Positions 18,307 to 28,637 of a stretch of 64,000 nucleotides of DNA are shown here, piece by piece. Where the stretch lies: the NCBI GenBank assembly GCA_017550425.1, contig JAFZPG010000041.1, positions 1 through 64,000 of the forward strand, in the 5' to 3' direction. Numbering within the stretch: position 1 is the stretch's first letter; every line of letters begins with the position of its first letter. Under the pieces are notes generated by a model. It saw only the letters and a program-made list of their open reading frames with translations. It made no database searches and was not told the origin of the DNA. The stretch comes from Lachnospiraceae bacterium (GTDB lineage: Bacteria > Bacillota > Clostridia > Lachnospirales > Lachnospiraceae). Position numbers and translations under genes: made by a program.

Positions 18307-18358
18307 CTGTAACAAACTTTAATACAATTGAAACACGAATTCACAATTCTGTAACAAA
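18307..18358 (-). repeat. Direct repeat TTTGTTACAG upstream of the rlmN promoter
   Basis: Two identical 10-base copies (18307-18316 and 18349-18358) are 42 bases apart start to start, close to four helical turns, upstream of the -35 box. The spacing would put two bound proteins on one face of the DNA. TGTTAC fits one half of the WalR consensus TGTWAH. The adjacent second half five bases on is imperfect (TGTGAA) for one copy and absent for the other. Confidence 0.4.
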
Positions 18359-18363
18359 TATGT

Positions 18364-19827
18364 TCAATTTGACCGTTTTCGGGTCAGGCGACATAAGTAG
18401 AACCCCTCCCCCGGATAATCCCCGGGAAGCAGGCTAAAGCCGTGGGATTCTTTATATCCTTCATAGCCGCAACCGCCGAGCGCATCCTTAAGTTCCGATG
18501 CCGAAGCCTCATCTTCCTCATACGGAAAATGTTCGCAAAACCATCGCATCTGGTCTGCATTTTCCCCGGGATTCAAGGTGCAGGTGCTGTACAGCAGCGT
18601 ACCGCCCTCTTTCACATACGAGGCCGCCTGTGTCAGGATCTCGCGTTGCAAGGCTTCGAGAGTTTTTAAGTCCTCTGCCTTCAGACGATGACGGATGTCC
18701 GGCTTGTTGCCGAGCATGCCCAGTCCCGAACACGGGACATCGGCGATCACGATATCAAAGGGCTCCTGCTTCAGGTGATCCAACAGTCCGGGCTTCGTCG
18801 CGTCCCATACGCAGATCCTGACCTTATCTTCCATGTGATAAAAAGCTCGGTTCTCTTCGATCCGGACCGTTTTCTCCGGGCTCAGATCGCAGGCGATCAC
18901 GGGATGCATATCCGGATCGATCCGGCTGAGCCGGTCGGCCGCATGAAAGGTCTTGCCGCCGGGACTGGCGCACAGTTCCAGGATGCGATCGCCGCTCTTT
19001 ATGGGAAGCAGTCTTCCCACCATGGCGGAACTGATATCCTGTACCATGAAATATCCATCTCGATAGATCGGCTCTTCCATCAGGACGTCCAGTCTCGGGC
19101 AGATAAACATGTCTGCGGTTTCAAGGCTTCTGTTTTCGCAGGGATGGATCGCCAGGATCCCCCGATCGATCAGGTCCCGGATCTGCCCGGTGACATCCCC
19201 GCGGTCGGTCCGCAACAAATGCACGGAAGTCGGTAACTCACCATGATCCATAAAGGCTTCACAGATCGATTTGACACGATCCGGATAGGCTTTAGTCAGC
19301 AAGTCGTAAACAAAGGCCGGAAGACCGTAGATCACATGCTCGGGTACCTCCGGAAGCAGTTTACGATAGAGTTCCGACGGTTTTTCGGCAGAGTCCGGAA
19401 ACTCGACCAAAACCCGGTCCCGCTCGCGGATCAATGTTCGAAGGACACCGTTGACGAAGCCGGCCAGCGGCGTGAACTTGCGTTTTTTCGCCAGTTTTAC
19501 CGCTTCATCGCAGATCGCATATTCCTTCACCGAATCCATCTCGTAGATCTGGTAAGTGCTTAATCGCAGCAGGTTTCGGATGAAGGGTTTCATCTTTCGG
19601 ACGGGCACCTTCGACACGCTGTCGATGCAGGCATCCAACGTGATCATGCGTTCCACCGTTCCGATGCATAAACGGGAAATGAACGCGCGGTCGCGTCGAT
19701 CCAGATATGCGTATTTATCCAACACCTGTCGCAGCAAACAGTTTAAAAATCCGCCGTTTTGCGTAACTTCCGTCAGGATATCCAGCGCTGTCGCGCGCAG
19801 ATCGGTCGACTTGGGCTGCTCGTTCAT
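18364..19827 (-). CDS. rsmB: 16S rRNA (cytosine-967-C5)-methyltransferase RsmB
   Basis: A 487-residue enzyme: an N-terminal NusB-like RNA-binding domain (about 1-150, ALDILTEVTQNGGFLN, DRAFISRLCIGTVER) and a C-terminal SAM methyltransferase. The SAM-binding motif ELCASPGGKTFHAAD is present, as are both catalytic cysteines, DVPCSGLGMLG near 363 and STCTLNPGEN near 415. Somewhat longer than the ~440 typical of RsmB because of a C-terminal extension. It follows fmt by 14 bases in the standard order. About 150 AT-rich bases separate it from rlmN. Confidence 0.95.
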   Translation of the reverse strand: MNEQPKSTDLRATALDILTEVTQNGGFLNCLLRQVLDKYAYLDRRDRAFISRLCIGTVERMITLDACIDSVSKVPVRKMKPFIRNLLRLSTYQIYEMDSVKEYAICDEAVKLAKKRKFTPLAGFVNGVLRTLIRERDRVLVEFPDSAEKPSELYRKLLPEVPEHVIYGLPAFVYDLLTKAYPDRVKSICEAFMDHGELPTSVHLLRTDRGDVTGQIRDLIDRGILAIHPCENRSLETADMFICPRLDVLMEEPIYRDGYFMVQDISSAMVGRLLPIKSGDRILELCASPGGKTFHAADRLSRIDPDMHPVIACDLSPEKTVRIEENRAFYHMEDKVRICVWDATKPGLLDHLKQEPFDIVIADVPCSGLGMLGNKPDIRHRLKAEDLKTLEALQREILTQAASYVKEGGTLLYSTCTLNPGENADQMRWFCEHFPYEEDEASASELKDALGGCGYEGYKESHGFSLLPGDYPGEGFYLCRLTRKRSN

Positions 19828-19841
19828 TTTAGCTCCTTAGG

Positions 19842-20795
19842 TTATTTTGCTTCCGGATCCGATGTAAACACCGTACCGGTAACAACGATCTTGTTACCAT
19901 TCAGGAAATCCCGGACCGGCATGGCCTTCTTTCCCTGAAGTTTCAGTTCGGTGACCGTCAGTATACCGTCACCGGTCTGAATATTGATACCTTCGGGCGT
20001 CACGGAAGTGACCGTTCCCGGTTTTTTCGTCGTATTACCCGGAAGGATCTTTGCTTTGATGATGTTTAACTGCTGACCGTTTACATACGTATATGCGCCC
20101 GGCCACGGGAAGTAGGCGCGCACCATGCGCTCCAGAGCTGCCGCCGACTCCGAGAAATCAAGAAGGCCGTCCTCTTTGTGGATCATGCCTGCGTAGCAGC
20201 TCTTTTTGTCATCCTGCGGTTCGGGGGTTACCTCCCCTGCCTCAATCGCATCGAGGGTGCGGATCAGCAGCGGTCCCGAAAGTTCTGCCAGACGGTCATG
20301 CAGGGATTCTCCTGTATCGGTCGGCAGTATCTTCGTCTTCACACGCGCCAGCATATCTCCGGTATCGAGGCCCTGCGCCATCTGCATGATGGTCACGCCG
20401 GTCTCCTTCTCTCCGTCCAGGATGACTTTCTGGATGGGCGAGGCTCCGCGGTATTTCGGAAGCAGGGACGCGTGCACATTGACACAGCCGTATTTCGGCA
20501 GTTCCAGGATCTCCTTCGGCAGGATCTGCCCGAAGGCCGCCACAACGATGATGTCCGGAGCGATCTCGCGAAGCTGATCGATATTCTCCTGTTCGCGGAT
20601 CTTCACCGGCGTATAGACCGGAATATTGAATTCCATGGCCTTCATTTTTACCGGCGAATAAGTCAGCTGCGCCTTTCGTCCGCGATATTTATCCGGTTGC
20701 GTATAGACCGCGACAACGTTCAAAAACGGATTTTTGATCAGTGCATCGAGTGATGCCACCGCAAAATCCGGTGTTCCCATAAAAACGATCCTCAT
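19842..20795 (-). CDS. fmt: Methionyl-tRNA formyltransferase
   Basis: A 317-residue enzyme that formylates initiator Met-tRNA with 10-formyl-tetrahydrofolate. The formyltransferase core shows MGTPDFAVASLDAL and NVHASLLPKYRGASPIQ with the catalytic Asn/His and the SLLPxxRG motif, then QGLDTGDML. A C-terminal tRNA-binding domain follows. It lies between def and rsmB, with def upstream: the enzyme that adds the formyl group is made together with the one that removes it. The formyl donor is supplied by fhs, nearby at 23780-25453. Confidence 0.97.
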   Translation of the reverse strand: MRIVFMGTPDFAVASLDALIKNPFLNVVAVYTQPDKYRGRKAQLTYSPVKMKAMEFNIPVYTPVKIREQENIDQLREIAPDIIVVAAFGQILPKEILELPKYGCVNVHASLLPKYRGASPIQKVILDGEKETGVTIMQMAQGLDTGDMLARVKTKILPTDTGESLHDRLAELSGPLLIRTLDAIEAGEVTPEPQDDKKSCYAGMIHKEDGLLDFSESAAALERMVRAYFPWPGAYTYVNGQQLNIIKAKILPGNTTKKPGTVTSVTPEGINIQTGDGILTVTELKLQGKKAMPVRDFLNGNKIVVTGTVFTSDPEAK

Positions 20796-20825
20796 CCTTA
20801 TCTCTCCCTTATGTGTAGCAAAAAT

Positions 20826-21305
20826 CTATTCCTCTTCTTCCACGGCGTAGTTGCTGTCCATCAGTTCGCTTTCCTTGCGGTCAATGTACAGAACTCCGTC
20901 GAGGTGGTCCAGTTCGTGGCAGATGGCCCGCGCCAGCAGCTCCTCGCCTTCGATCTCATAATAGTTCATATCCAGGTCGTACGCGCAGGCTTTCACATAG
21001 TTGGGTCTGCGGACATATGCCATCTTTCCGGCGAGGCTTAAGCAGCCTTCCGTCCCGAACTGCTCGCCGCCGGTCTCCAGGATCTTCGGATTGATCATGA
21101 TGATCGGCCCCTCGCCGACATCGATGACCACGATCCTTTTGATCACGCCGACCTGCGGAGCCGCCAGACCGACACCGTTATTCTCGTACATCGTGTCGAG
21201 CATATCCTCCACCAGCGTGCGGATCCGTCCGGTCACCTCTTTTACCTCTTTACATTCTTTCCGAAGAACACTGTCCCCGAATTCCCTGATCTTGCGAATT
21301 GCCAT
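20826..21305 (-). CDS. def: Peptide deformylase
   Basis: A 159-residue metalloenzyme removing the formyl group from nascent proteins. All three motifs are clear: GVGLAAPQVGV, EGCLSLAGK with the metal-binding Cys, and CHELDHLDGVLYID (the HExxH variant HELDH). Length is typical of type 1 deformylases. Start follows GGAGGTTTATC. It lies 27 bases after priA. Confidence 0.97.
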   Translation of the reverse strand: MAIRKIREFGDSVLRKECKEVKEVTGRIRTLVEDMLDTMYENNGVGLAAPQVGVIKRIVVIDVGEGPIIMINPKILETGGEQFGTEGCLSLAGKMAYVRRPNYVKACAYDLDMNYYEIEGEELLARAICHELDHLDGVLYIDRKESELMDSNYAVEEEE

Positions 21306-21332
21306 GATAAACCTCCGTTTTCTATAGCGATG

Positions 21333-23651
21333 TCACGCGCCGGTGACATCAAATTCCACCAAAACATTTTGTGTATGATTTTTAAAATGACTGCGTTCTT
21401 CCTGCGCTGCAACATCGACGTCCAGATCCTTCGCCTCATTCAGAACGGGATAATTAAATCTCTTCAGGACGGCGTCGCGGATCCGCGTCAGTTCAAATGT
21501 CGAAGATGACTTGATGAGCACACGTTTGCGATACACATAATTGATCTTCGGCAGACTGTCCTCGGTGGGTCCGTAAAGTACGGGCGCCCTGCCGGTATCC
21601 TCGACCGGTGAAATGAACGTCTCCGTGATATATCGGGCCAATTCCGCCCCCGCCCGCATCGCAGTCGTCTCCGATGGGCTGTGCAGGCGGATGACCATCA
21701 GACACATCGATGGCGGATAGCCGGAATTTCTGCGATACTGGATCTCTCGCTCGAAAAAAGCGTCGAAATTCTGCTCGGCAGCCGCCTGTATGGAAAAATG
21801 CTCCGGTCGGTAGGTCTGGATCACAACGTCGCCGGCAAGCCTTCCGCGTCCGGACCGTCCGGCCGCCTGTGTCAGCAACTGGAACGTTTTTTCCGCCGCA
21901 CGGTACATCGGCATGTTCAGCGACCGATCCGCAAGCAAAACACCGACCAGGGTCACATTCGGAAAATCATGCCCCTTTACGATCATCTGCGTGCCGATCA
22001 GGATATCGGCTTCATGGTTCGCAAAGGCCGAAAGAATCTGTTTATGCGCGTCTTTTTTCGCCGTGGTGTCCTGATCCATGCGCAGGATCCTCGCCTCGGG
22101 AAATGCATTCTGAACGAGCAGCATGGCCTTCTGCGTGCCGATGCCCATCGGCGTCATCCGCCCCGTCTTACAGGACGGGCAGGTCCTCGTTGCCGGATTC
22201 GCGAAGCCGCAATAATGACAGCGCAACATGTTGTCCTGGTGATAGGTAAGTGCAATGTCGCACTTCGGACATTTCTCGACATAACCGCAGGAGTAACACG
22301 ACAGGGAGTTCGAAAAACCGCGTCGGTTCAAAAACAGCATGACCTGCTCGTTTTTCTTAAGTCTCTCTTCGATCATCGCATGCAAAGTGCGGCTTAAAAT
22401 GGAGGAATTGCCCGCCTTCATTTCCGCCCGCATGTCAATGACGTGTGTCTGCGCCAGATGACTGTCCGCAAGCCCCCGATGCGTAAGAGTGACGAGTTTG
22501 TAAATGCCCTGTTTCGCGTGATAATAACTTTCCACGCTGGGCGTCGCCGATCCGAAGATCGTCAAAGCGCCGGAAACCTTCGCGCGGTAAGCGACCAGGT
22601 CGCGGGTGTCATATTTCGGGTTGTTTTCGTTTTTGTAACTGTCCTCGTGCTCCTCGTCGACGATGATGATCCCGACATCGGGTAGCGGAGAAAACAGTGC
22701 CGAGCGCGGGCCGATGCAGACATCCACCTCGCCCTCTTTGCATCGCAGGTACTGCTCATAGCGCTCGCCCTGCGACATCCGCGAATTCAGGATGGCGACC
22801 CGGTCGCGGAAACGGTCATAAAACCGTTTGACCATCTGATAGGTCAATGCGATCTCCGGCACCAGCAAAATGGCCTGTTTGCCGTTTTGAATGACACGTT
22901 CGATCAACTCCATATAGATGAGCGTCTTTCCGCTTCCGGTGATACCATAGAGCAGGCAGGTGCGGTTCGCGCCGCGCATGTGCTCATCCCAGATCTCCTC
23001 GATCGCGTTTCTCTGCTCTTCGTTCGGCGTAATGTCTTCCTGGCTGTGCCCTGCGCTCATATCGCCGAAATCACCGAAGGCATAGCCTTCTTCCACCTTA
23101 CGGATGACCCCCTGTTCCAGCAGAGGTTTCGTCGTAGATGCGGACACATTGAGTTCTTTCGCGACCCGCTCCGAACTCAGTCTGCCTTCCTGAAGCAACG
23201 CTTCGAGGAAGCGCACCCGCGCCTGCATATTTTTCTTGGGGCGTATAACGTCCAGCATCGCTTCCAACTCTTCGCGCGTCACGGCAGCTTCATAGTGGAA
23301 ACTCTTCCGCGTAAGCACGGCCGTTTTGACCGGCATAACGGTCTGAAGCGCCTTGCTGAGCGTAACACCGTATCGATTGCGCATCCAGTGAGCCATGACG
23401 AGCATCTCGTCATCGACCATCAAACGCTGCGGCAGGATCTCGGCGATCGCCTTTGTCTTCTCAACGGCAAACTCGGGGGTGTCCGTGATCTCACAGACAT
23501 AGCCGCGGACAGGAGTCTTACCGCTTCCGAACGGGACCGCGACCACACTGCCGATGTGAACTTCACTTAACAACATGTCCGGGATCACGTACTGAAAGTA
23601 CCGGTCCAGTTCTTTTACTTTTCGGTCAATGAGCACGTTTGCAAACAGCAT
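21333..23651 (-). CDS. priA: Primosomal protein N' (replication restart helicase PriA)
   Basis: A 772-residue helicase that reloads the replisome at stalled forks. The N-terminal DNA-binding domain begins FANVLIDRKVKELDRYFQY. Walker A is GITGSGKTLIY near residue 234 and the DEEH box IIIVDEEHEDSY near 333. A Cys-rich zinc-binding insert follows (CYSCGYVEKCPKC, CHYCG, CPSC, about 447-500), then QAAGRSGRGRLAGDV. Eight cysteines are intact. It is the first gene of the def-fmt-rsmB run, as in most Firmicutes. Confidence 0.96.
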   Translation of the reverse strand: MLFANVLIDRKVKELDRYFQYVIPDMLLSEVHIGSVVAVPFGSGKTPVRGYVCEITDTPEFAVEKTKAIAEILPQRLMVDDEMLVMAHWMRNRYGVTLSKALQTVMPVKTAVLTRKSFHYEAAVTREELEAMLDVIRPKKNMQARVRFLEALLQEGRLSSERVAKELNVSASTTKPLLEQGVIRKVEEGYAFGDFGDMSAGHSQEDITPNEEQRNAIEEIWDEHMRGANRTCLLYGITGSGKTLIYMELIERVIQNGKQAILLVPEIALTYQMVKRFYDRFRDRVAILNSRMSQGERYEQYLRCKEGEVDVCIGPRSALFSPLPDVGIIIVDEEHEDSYKNENNPKYDTRDLVAYRAKVSGALTIFGSATPSVESYYHAKQGIYKLVTLTHRGLADSHLAQTHVIDMRAEMKAGNSSILSRTLHAMIEERLKKNEQVMLFLNRRGFSNSLSCYSCGYVEKCPKCDIALTYHQDNMLRCHYCGFANPATRTCPSCKTGRMTPMGIGTQKAMLLVQNAFPEARILRMDQDTTAKKDAHKQILSAFANHEADILIGTQMIVKGHDFPNVTLVGVLLADRSLNMPMYRAAEKTFQLLTQAAGRSGRGRLAGDVVIQTYRPEHFSIQAAAEQNFDAFFEREIQYRRNSGYPPSMCLMVIRLHSPSETTAMRAGAELARYITETFISPVEDTGRAPVLYGPTEDSLPKINYVYRKRVLIKSSSTFELTRIRDAVLKRFNYPVLNEAKDLDVDVAAQEERSHFKNHTQNVLVEFDVTGA

Positions 23652-23700
23652 GGATCCCGATCCTTTCTGTGATCTTTCGTCCCGTCATTTTTAACGGAAT

Positions 23701-23730
23701 CGAGTAGGTGGGAATACTCACGCCTACTCG
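23701..23730 (-). terminator. Hairpin between fhs and priA
   Basis: The 8-bp stem CGAGTAGG / CCTACTCG with a 14-base loop lies 50 bases after the fhs stop. A second stem, ACAGCCTG / CAGGCTGT, lies between it and the stop. The trailing sequence is only moderately T-rich (ATTCCGTT), so termination is likely partial. Confidence 0.45.
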
Positions 23731-23779
23731 ATCGTACGGTCCTTCATGGAACACAGCCTGTATTGCCAGGCTGTCTCGT

Positions 23780-25453
23780 TTAAAACAATCCGGTGATCCG
23801 TCCTTCTTCATTGACATCGATGGAGAACGCCGCCGGTGTCTTCGGAAGTCCGGGCATGGTCATGATGGTACCGGTCAGTGCAACGATGAAACCGGCGCCG
23901 GCATTGACATAGACCTCACGGATATTGATGGTGAAATCCTTCGGACGGCCCAAAAGCGTCGGGTCATCCGACAGAGAATATTGGTTCTTCGCGATGCAGA
24001 TCGGCAGCTCACCGAAGCCCATCTTCTCGAATTTATCGATCATCTTCGAAGCGGCGGCCGCATAGGTGACCTCCTTCGCTCCGTAGATCTCTTTACAAAT
24101 GGTCTCGATCTTCTCGCGGATCGGACGATTCAGTTCATAGAGCGGTTTATACTCGCTCTTCTTCTCTTTGATCGTCTTGAGGACAGTCTTCGCGAGATCC
24201 TCGCCGCCGGCGCCGCCTTTCTCCCAAACTCTGGCCAGGGAGAACGCACAACCGCGTTCACGGCAGTAATCTTCGATGATCTTATATTCCGCCTCGGTGT
24301 CGGAAACAAACGCATTCAGGGCGACCACGATCGGCACGCCGTACTTCTGGATGTTCTCGATATGTTTACCGAGGTTTTCGATCCCGGCCTTCAGCGCGGG
24401 GATATTCTCCTGATTGAGCTGATCCTTCGGCGCTCCGCCGTTGTATTTCAGGGCGCGTGCCGTCGCTACGAGGACGACTGCATCCGGCTTTAAGCCGGCC
24501 ACGCGGCATTTGATGTCCAAAAACTTCTCGGCGCCCAGATCCGCGCCGAAACCGGCTTCCGTCACGACATAGTCCGCCAGTTTCAGGCCCAGTTTCGTCG
24601 CGCGCACGGAATTGCATCCGTGGGCAATGTTTGCGAACGGTCCGCCGTGTACGATGGCCGGTGTATGCTCCAGAGTCTGAATCAGGTTCGGTTTGATCGC
24701 GTCCTTCAAAAGCGCTGCCATCGCTCCCACCGCCTGCAGATCCGCTGCAGTAACAGGCGTCTGGTCATAACGATATCCGACGATGATACGCGCCAGTCTC
24801 GCCTTCAGATCATTCATATCGGATGCCAGGCAGAGAACCGCCATGATCTCGGTCGCCACGGTGATGACGAAATGGTCCTCCCGCGGAACTCCGTCCGTGC
24901 GGGAACCGAGGCCGATGACGATATTACGCAGAGCGCGGTCATTCATGTCCTCGCAACGCTTCCAGGTGATCTGTCTCGGGTCAATGCCCAGCGCATTGCC
25001 CTGCTGAATATGGTTATCCAGGAGAGCCGCCAGCAGGTTATTGGCCGATGTGATCGCGTGGAAATCGCCGGTAAAATGCAGGTTCAGATCCTCCATGGGA
25101 ACGACTTGGGAGTAGCCGCCACCGGCCGCTCCGCCTTTGATCCCGAAGCACGGCCCCAGAGAGGGCTCGCGCAGGCAGATCAGGGATTTCTTCTTCAGGC
25201 GTCCGAGCGCCTGACCCAGGCCGACCGTGATGGTCGTCTTACCCTCACCGGCAGGGGTCGGATTGATCGCCGTCACGAGGATCAATTTACCGTTCTTTTT
25301 CTTCTTCAACCGCTTTTCCAGCGTGTCCGAAAGCTTCGCCTTATACTTTCCGTAGAGTTCCAGGTCATCGCCTTCGATCCCGAGGGTCTTCTTAGCGACC
25401 TCGGCGATCGGTTCCATTTTGACTTCCTGTGCGATCTCGATATCGGTTTTCAT
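23780..25453 (-). CDS. fhs: Formate-tetrahydrofolate ligase
   Basis: A 557-residue enzyme making 10-formyl-tetrahydrofolate from formate, ATP and tetrahydrofolate. The nucleotide-binding motif [18 protein letters not shown] lies near residue 66 and the folate-site signature [18 protein letters not shown] just after it; [18 protein letters not shown] is also typical. Full length. It feeds one-carbon units to purine synthesis (purN lies in this window) and to fmt, and in acetogens to the methyl branch of the Wood-Ljungdahl pathway. Nothing else of that pathway is here, so acetogenesis cannot be claimed. Confidence 0.97.
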   Translation of the reverse strand: MKTDIEIAQEVKMEPIAEVAKKTLGIEGDDLELYGKYKAKLSDTLEKRLKKKKNGKLILVTAINPTPAGEGKTTITVGLGQALGRLKKKSLICLREPSLGPCFGIKGGAAGGGYSQVVPMEDLNLHFTGDFHAITSANNLLAALLDNHIQQGNALGIDPRQITWKRCEDMNDRALRNIVIGLGSRTDGVPREDHFVITVATEIMAVLCLASDMNDLKARLARIIVGYRYDQTPVTAADLQAVGAMAALLKDAIKPNLIQTLEHTPAIVHGGPFANIAHGCNSVRATKLGLKLADYVVTEAGFGADLGAEKFLDIKCRVAGLKPDAVVLVATARALKYNGGAPKDQLNQENIPALKAGIENLGKHIENIQKYGVPIVVALNAFVSDTEAEYKIIEDYCRERGCAFSLARVWEKGGAGGEDLAKTVLKTIKEKKSEYKPLYELNRPIREKIETICKEIYGAKEVTYAAAASKMIDKFEKMGFGELPICIAKNQYSLSDDPTLLGRPKDFTINIREVYVNAGAGFIVALTGTIMTMPGLPKTPAAFSIDVNEEGRITGLF

Positions 25454-25507
25454 ATCAGGTCTCCGTTCCAGGCTTGCATTTCAAGCCTAATATATTTTAA
25501 TACTATC

Positions 25508-28414
25508 TTACTTCGTGATGCCGTTCTCATCGCAGTACTGCTCAAACTGGGCTTGCGTCATCAGGACGCGTCTCGGTTTGGTTCCCTCTTCCTCGCCGAC
25601 CAATCCGGCTTCTGCCAGCTGATCGATGATGCGGGCCGCACGGTTAAAACCGATGCGGAACGCACGTTGCAGCATACCGATGGAACACTTATCCTTACCC
25701 GCCAGCAGAAGTCCTGCTTCACGGAATAACTCATCCAGAGCGAAACGATCCTCTTCCTGTGCATCACTGTCGCTGTCGGCCGCCTTATCCTTACCTGAGG
25801 ATGATTCCTCGATGTGCCGGTTGATCTCGTCCGCCTGTTCGGGTGTGCCGCCGATGACGTTCTTCTGCTTCGTCAGGAACTCGACCACTGCCGAGACTTC
25901 TTTATCCGAGACAAAGGCGCCCTGCACACGCAACGGTTTCTGGATGCCTGCGGGGTAATACAACATATCGCCTCGGCCCAGAAGTTTTTCGGCACCGATC
26001 ATATCCAGGATGGTCCTCGAGTCGACGCCGGAGGATACGGAAAATGCAATTCGGGAAGGCACATTTGCCTTAATGACGCCGGTGATGACATTGACCGAGG
26101 GACGCTGGGTCGCCAAGATCAAATGCAGGCCGGCGGCACGGGCCATCTGCGCCAGACGGCAGATGGAGTCTTCCACCTCACCGGGCGCGACCATCATAAG
26201 GTCTGCGAGCTCGTCGACGATGATGACGATCTGCGGCAGTTTGCGAAGTCCGGGTTTAAGCGGGTCTTCTTTGATCTGTTCTTCGATCTTCTCGTTGTAG
26301 CCCTTCAGGTCGCGCACGGACAGATCTGCAAATTTCTTATAACGCTGCGTCATCTCGGAAACAGCCCAGGACAGGGCTCCGGATGCCTTCTTCGGATCCG
26401 TTACCACAGGGATCATCAGATGCGGAATGCCATTATAGACCGAAAGCTCTACGACCTTCGGATCGATCAGGATCAGTTTGACCTCGGAAGGCTTCGCCTT
26501 ATACAGGATACTCATGATGATCGTGTTGATGCAGACCGATTTACCGGAACCGGTCGCGCCGGCGATGAGCAGGTGTGGCATCTTACCGATATCCGAGATG
26601 ATGTTCTGGCCGCCGATATCTTTACCTGCACCGAATGAAAGTTTGGACGGTGCATTACGGAATTCGTCCGTATCCAGCAGATCGCGCAACATAACAGATG
26701 CGCTCTCGCGGTTCGGGATCTCGATACCGATGGCTGCCTTTCCGGGGATCGGCGCCTCAATACGAATGTCCGGCGCTGCCAGGTTCAGTTTAATGTCATC
26801 TTGCAGGCGCACGATCTGGCTGACCTTGACGCCCTGCTCGGGAGCCAGTTCATACCGCGTTACCGTAGGACCGCAGCTGACATTTGTGACCGTAACTCCG
26901 ACGCCGAAATTCTGCAGTGTCTGCTGAAGCTTCATGGCGTTCTCGCGGAGTTCATTGTCCATATTGCGTCCGCCCTTACCGATGCCTTTATTCAGCAACG
27001 AGATCGGCGGAAATACATATTCTTTGGGTTCCACATATGGTTTTACCGGGGCCAATGCGGCGGAGACCTCTTCGAAGATCGTTGCCTCACCTTCCCTTTT
27101 CATGGAGGGAACTTTACTCTGTCCGCCCTGGCCTACCTCGTGTGTGATCACACGGCCGGAGGACGTCACGATGGTCTTCACATCCGGATCATCTCCCAAC
27201 GAACGGTTCAATGAATCCGCGGTGATATTATTGCCGCCGGAAGGACGCGTATTCTGGGCAGAACTGTTCTTCATAGAACTGCTCTGCGCGGGGTTGCTGC
27301 CGGTCGAAGGCAGGTCTTTGCGTCCTATCGCTGCGCTCGCGGCTGCGGCAACGGCATTCTGGACCGTCTGTCGGGAATTTCCGCCCGGCGCAGGACGTTT
27401 CACGGGTTCTTCGATATCGCCGTGAATGGTCTCCATGAGCGGGATATCGTCCTCCGGATCCATGGATACGATCTTCGTCTGGTTGTTATAGGTGACGGAA
27501 AAACTTCCGATCTTGGACTTTTTGATTTCGTCGTAGACGGGGTTCTGGACCTTACCATCCTTCGAAACCGTTGTATCGGCAGCATTCGTATTCGCGCCGG
27601 GAAGCGCTCCGCTGAGGCCTGCGCGCGCCTGCTGTTCCTTCCGCGCGATCTCGAGTCTGCGTTCGGAATCGATGCGCTCCTGGTCCAGTTTGATCTGCTG
27701 CATGGCTTCCCGCTCCTGCTCACGGATCTTTTTGCGCTCACGGCGCACTTCCAAGTCGCGGTTCGCATGACGAACGGCAACAGTCGAACGCTCTTTGATC
27801 GCCTCTGTAATGGAAAAACGGGTCAGAAGAACAACGGCGATCAGAAACAAAACGATATCAATGACATAGGACGCAATGACACCGAAGATAGGGACGAGAA
27901 TCTTAACCATCAGACCACCGATCAGACCGCCGCCCTTACCTTCCATGGCTGTCTTATAGATCGTGCCGATCTTCATCTCCTCTGCATCCGCGCCGGAATG
28001 ACGTAACAGTTCGGTAAATGTGCACACCAAAATGACCATAGCCGCCAAGCATACGATCTTACCGGCGGAGATCGAGGTCTCCTTCCGCTTGATGATGTAG
28101 TAGACTGTGGCGATGATGATCAAAACCGGTACGATATAACCGATGATGCCGAACAGACCGAATGTAAGATTTTTTAAGAGTTCACCGATCGGTCCGCAGA
28201 GCTTGAAATTACTCAAAAACAGCAGGATCGACAACGCAAACATAAGCAGGACCAGGATCTCATTGCGCAGTGTAACATCCGCGTTTTTGGTCATGCTCCG
28301 CTCCCGCGAATTGCGTTCGCTTCCGCGTTCCGATGTCGATCTCGTGCGCTGCGGAGTCGTGCGATGTCCGCTGCCCGAAGATGAACTTCCGTTCTTATTG
28401 CTATTTACAGCCAA
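25508..28414 (-). CDS. ftsK: DNA translocase FtsK/SpoIIIE
   Basis: A 968-residue septal or sporulation DNA pump. Four N-terminal membrane segments (about 50-210) anchor it at the septum. A charged, low-complexity linker follows (about 220-480). The RecA-like motor has Walker A LLIAGATGSGKSVC near 618 and ATQRPSVNVITGVIKAN. A C-terminal winged helix (CSIGMLQRAFRIGFNRAARI, about 890-945) reads polar DNA motifs. The start is TTG with AAGGA ten bases upstream. The sequence cannot separate vegetative FtsK from sporulation SpoIIIE. It has its own promoter at 28535-28563. Confidence 0.94.
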   Translation of the reverse strand: MAVNSNKNGSSSSGSGHRTTPQRTRSTSERGSERNSRERSMTKNADVTLRNEILVLLMFALSILLFLSNFKLCGPIGELLKNLTFGLFGIIGYIVPVLIIIATVYYIIKRKETSISAGKIVCLAAMVILVCTFTELLRHSGADAEEMKIGTIYKTAMEGKGGGLIGGLMVKILVPIFGVIASYVIDIVLFLIAVVLLTRFSITEAIKERSTVAVRHANRDLEVRRERKKIREQEREAMQQIKLDQERIDSERRLEIARKEQQARAGLSGALPGANTNAADTTVSKDGKVQNPVYDEIKKSKIGSFSVTYNNQTKIVSMDPEDDIPLMETIHGDIEEPVKRPAPGGNSRQTVQNAVAAAASAAIGRKDLPSTGSNPAQSSSMKNSSAQNTRPSGGNNITADSLNRSLGDDPDVKTIVTSSGRVITHEVGQGGQSKVPSMKREGEATIFEEVSAALAPVKPYVEPKEYVFPPISLLNKGIGKGGRNMDNELRENAMKLQQTLQNFGVGVTVTNVSCGPTVTRYELAPEQGVKVSQIVRLQDDIKLNLAAPDIRIEAPIPGKAAIGIEIPNRESASVMLRDLLDTDEFRNAPSKLSFGAGKDIGGQNIISDIGKMPHLLIAGATGSGKSVCINTIIMSILYKAKPSEVKLILIDPKVVELSVYNGIPHLMIPVVTDPKKASGALSWAVSEMTQRYKKFADLSVRDLKGYNEKIEEQIKEDPLKPGLRKLPQIVIIVDELADLMMVAPGEVEDSICRLAQMARAAGLHLILATQRPSVNVITGVIKANVPSRIAFSVSSGVDSRTILDMIGAEKLLGRGDMLYYPAGIQKPLRVQGAFVSDKEVSAVVEFLTKQKNVIGGTPEQADEINRHIEESSSGKDKAADSDSDAQEEDRFALDELFREAGLLLAGKDKCSIGMLQRAFRIGFNRAARIIDQLAEAGLVGEEEGTKPRRVLMTQAQFEQYCDENGITK

Positions 28415-28430
28415 TGTACTTATCCTTCCC

Positions 28431-28457
28431 GTGACAGAGCCAAGGAGTGTCTGTCAC
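28431..28457 (-). promoter_or_regulatory. Hairpin in the ftsK 5' leader
   Basis: An 8-bp perfect stem GTGACAGA / TCTGTCAC with an 11-base loop lies 16 bases before the TTG start of ftsK, close to the ribosome binding site. It could affect translation or mRNA stability, or bind a dimeric protein as DNA. Confidence 0.4.
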
Positions 28458-28534
28458 CCGAAAAACCAGGTCATATTTCCATCTGTTTTGTGTTTTACGC
28501 ACACCAAATAATGGCACAACGTCCCACATCGGAT

Positions 28535-28563
28535 ATTATACCAAATTCGAGCAAAAGTTACAA
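28535..28563 (-). promoter_or_regulatory. ftsK promoter
   Basis: Minus strand TTGTAA (28558-28563), 17 bases, TATAAT (28535-28540), with an extended -10 TG one base before it. It begins five bases after the terminator of the upstream NlpC/P60 gene and gives a leader of about 115 bases. Confidence 0.8.
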
Positions 28564-28567
28564 GTAT

Positions 28568-28598
28568 AAAAGACCCGGAAACAGCTTCCGGGTCTTTT
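28568..28598. terminator. Strong terminator after the NlpC/P60 gene
   Basis: A 13-bp perfect stem (28568-28580 / 28586-28598) with A4 on one side and T4 on the other. It insulates ftsK from the NlpC/P60 gene and would also work in the other direction. Confidence 0.92.
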
Positions 28599-28637
28599 AT
28601 GGTTTTCTATATTCGGAGGACATCCTCCGCTCTTTTA

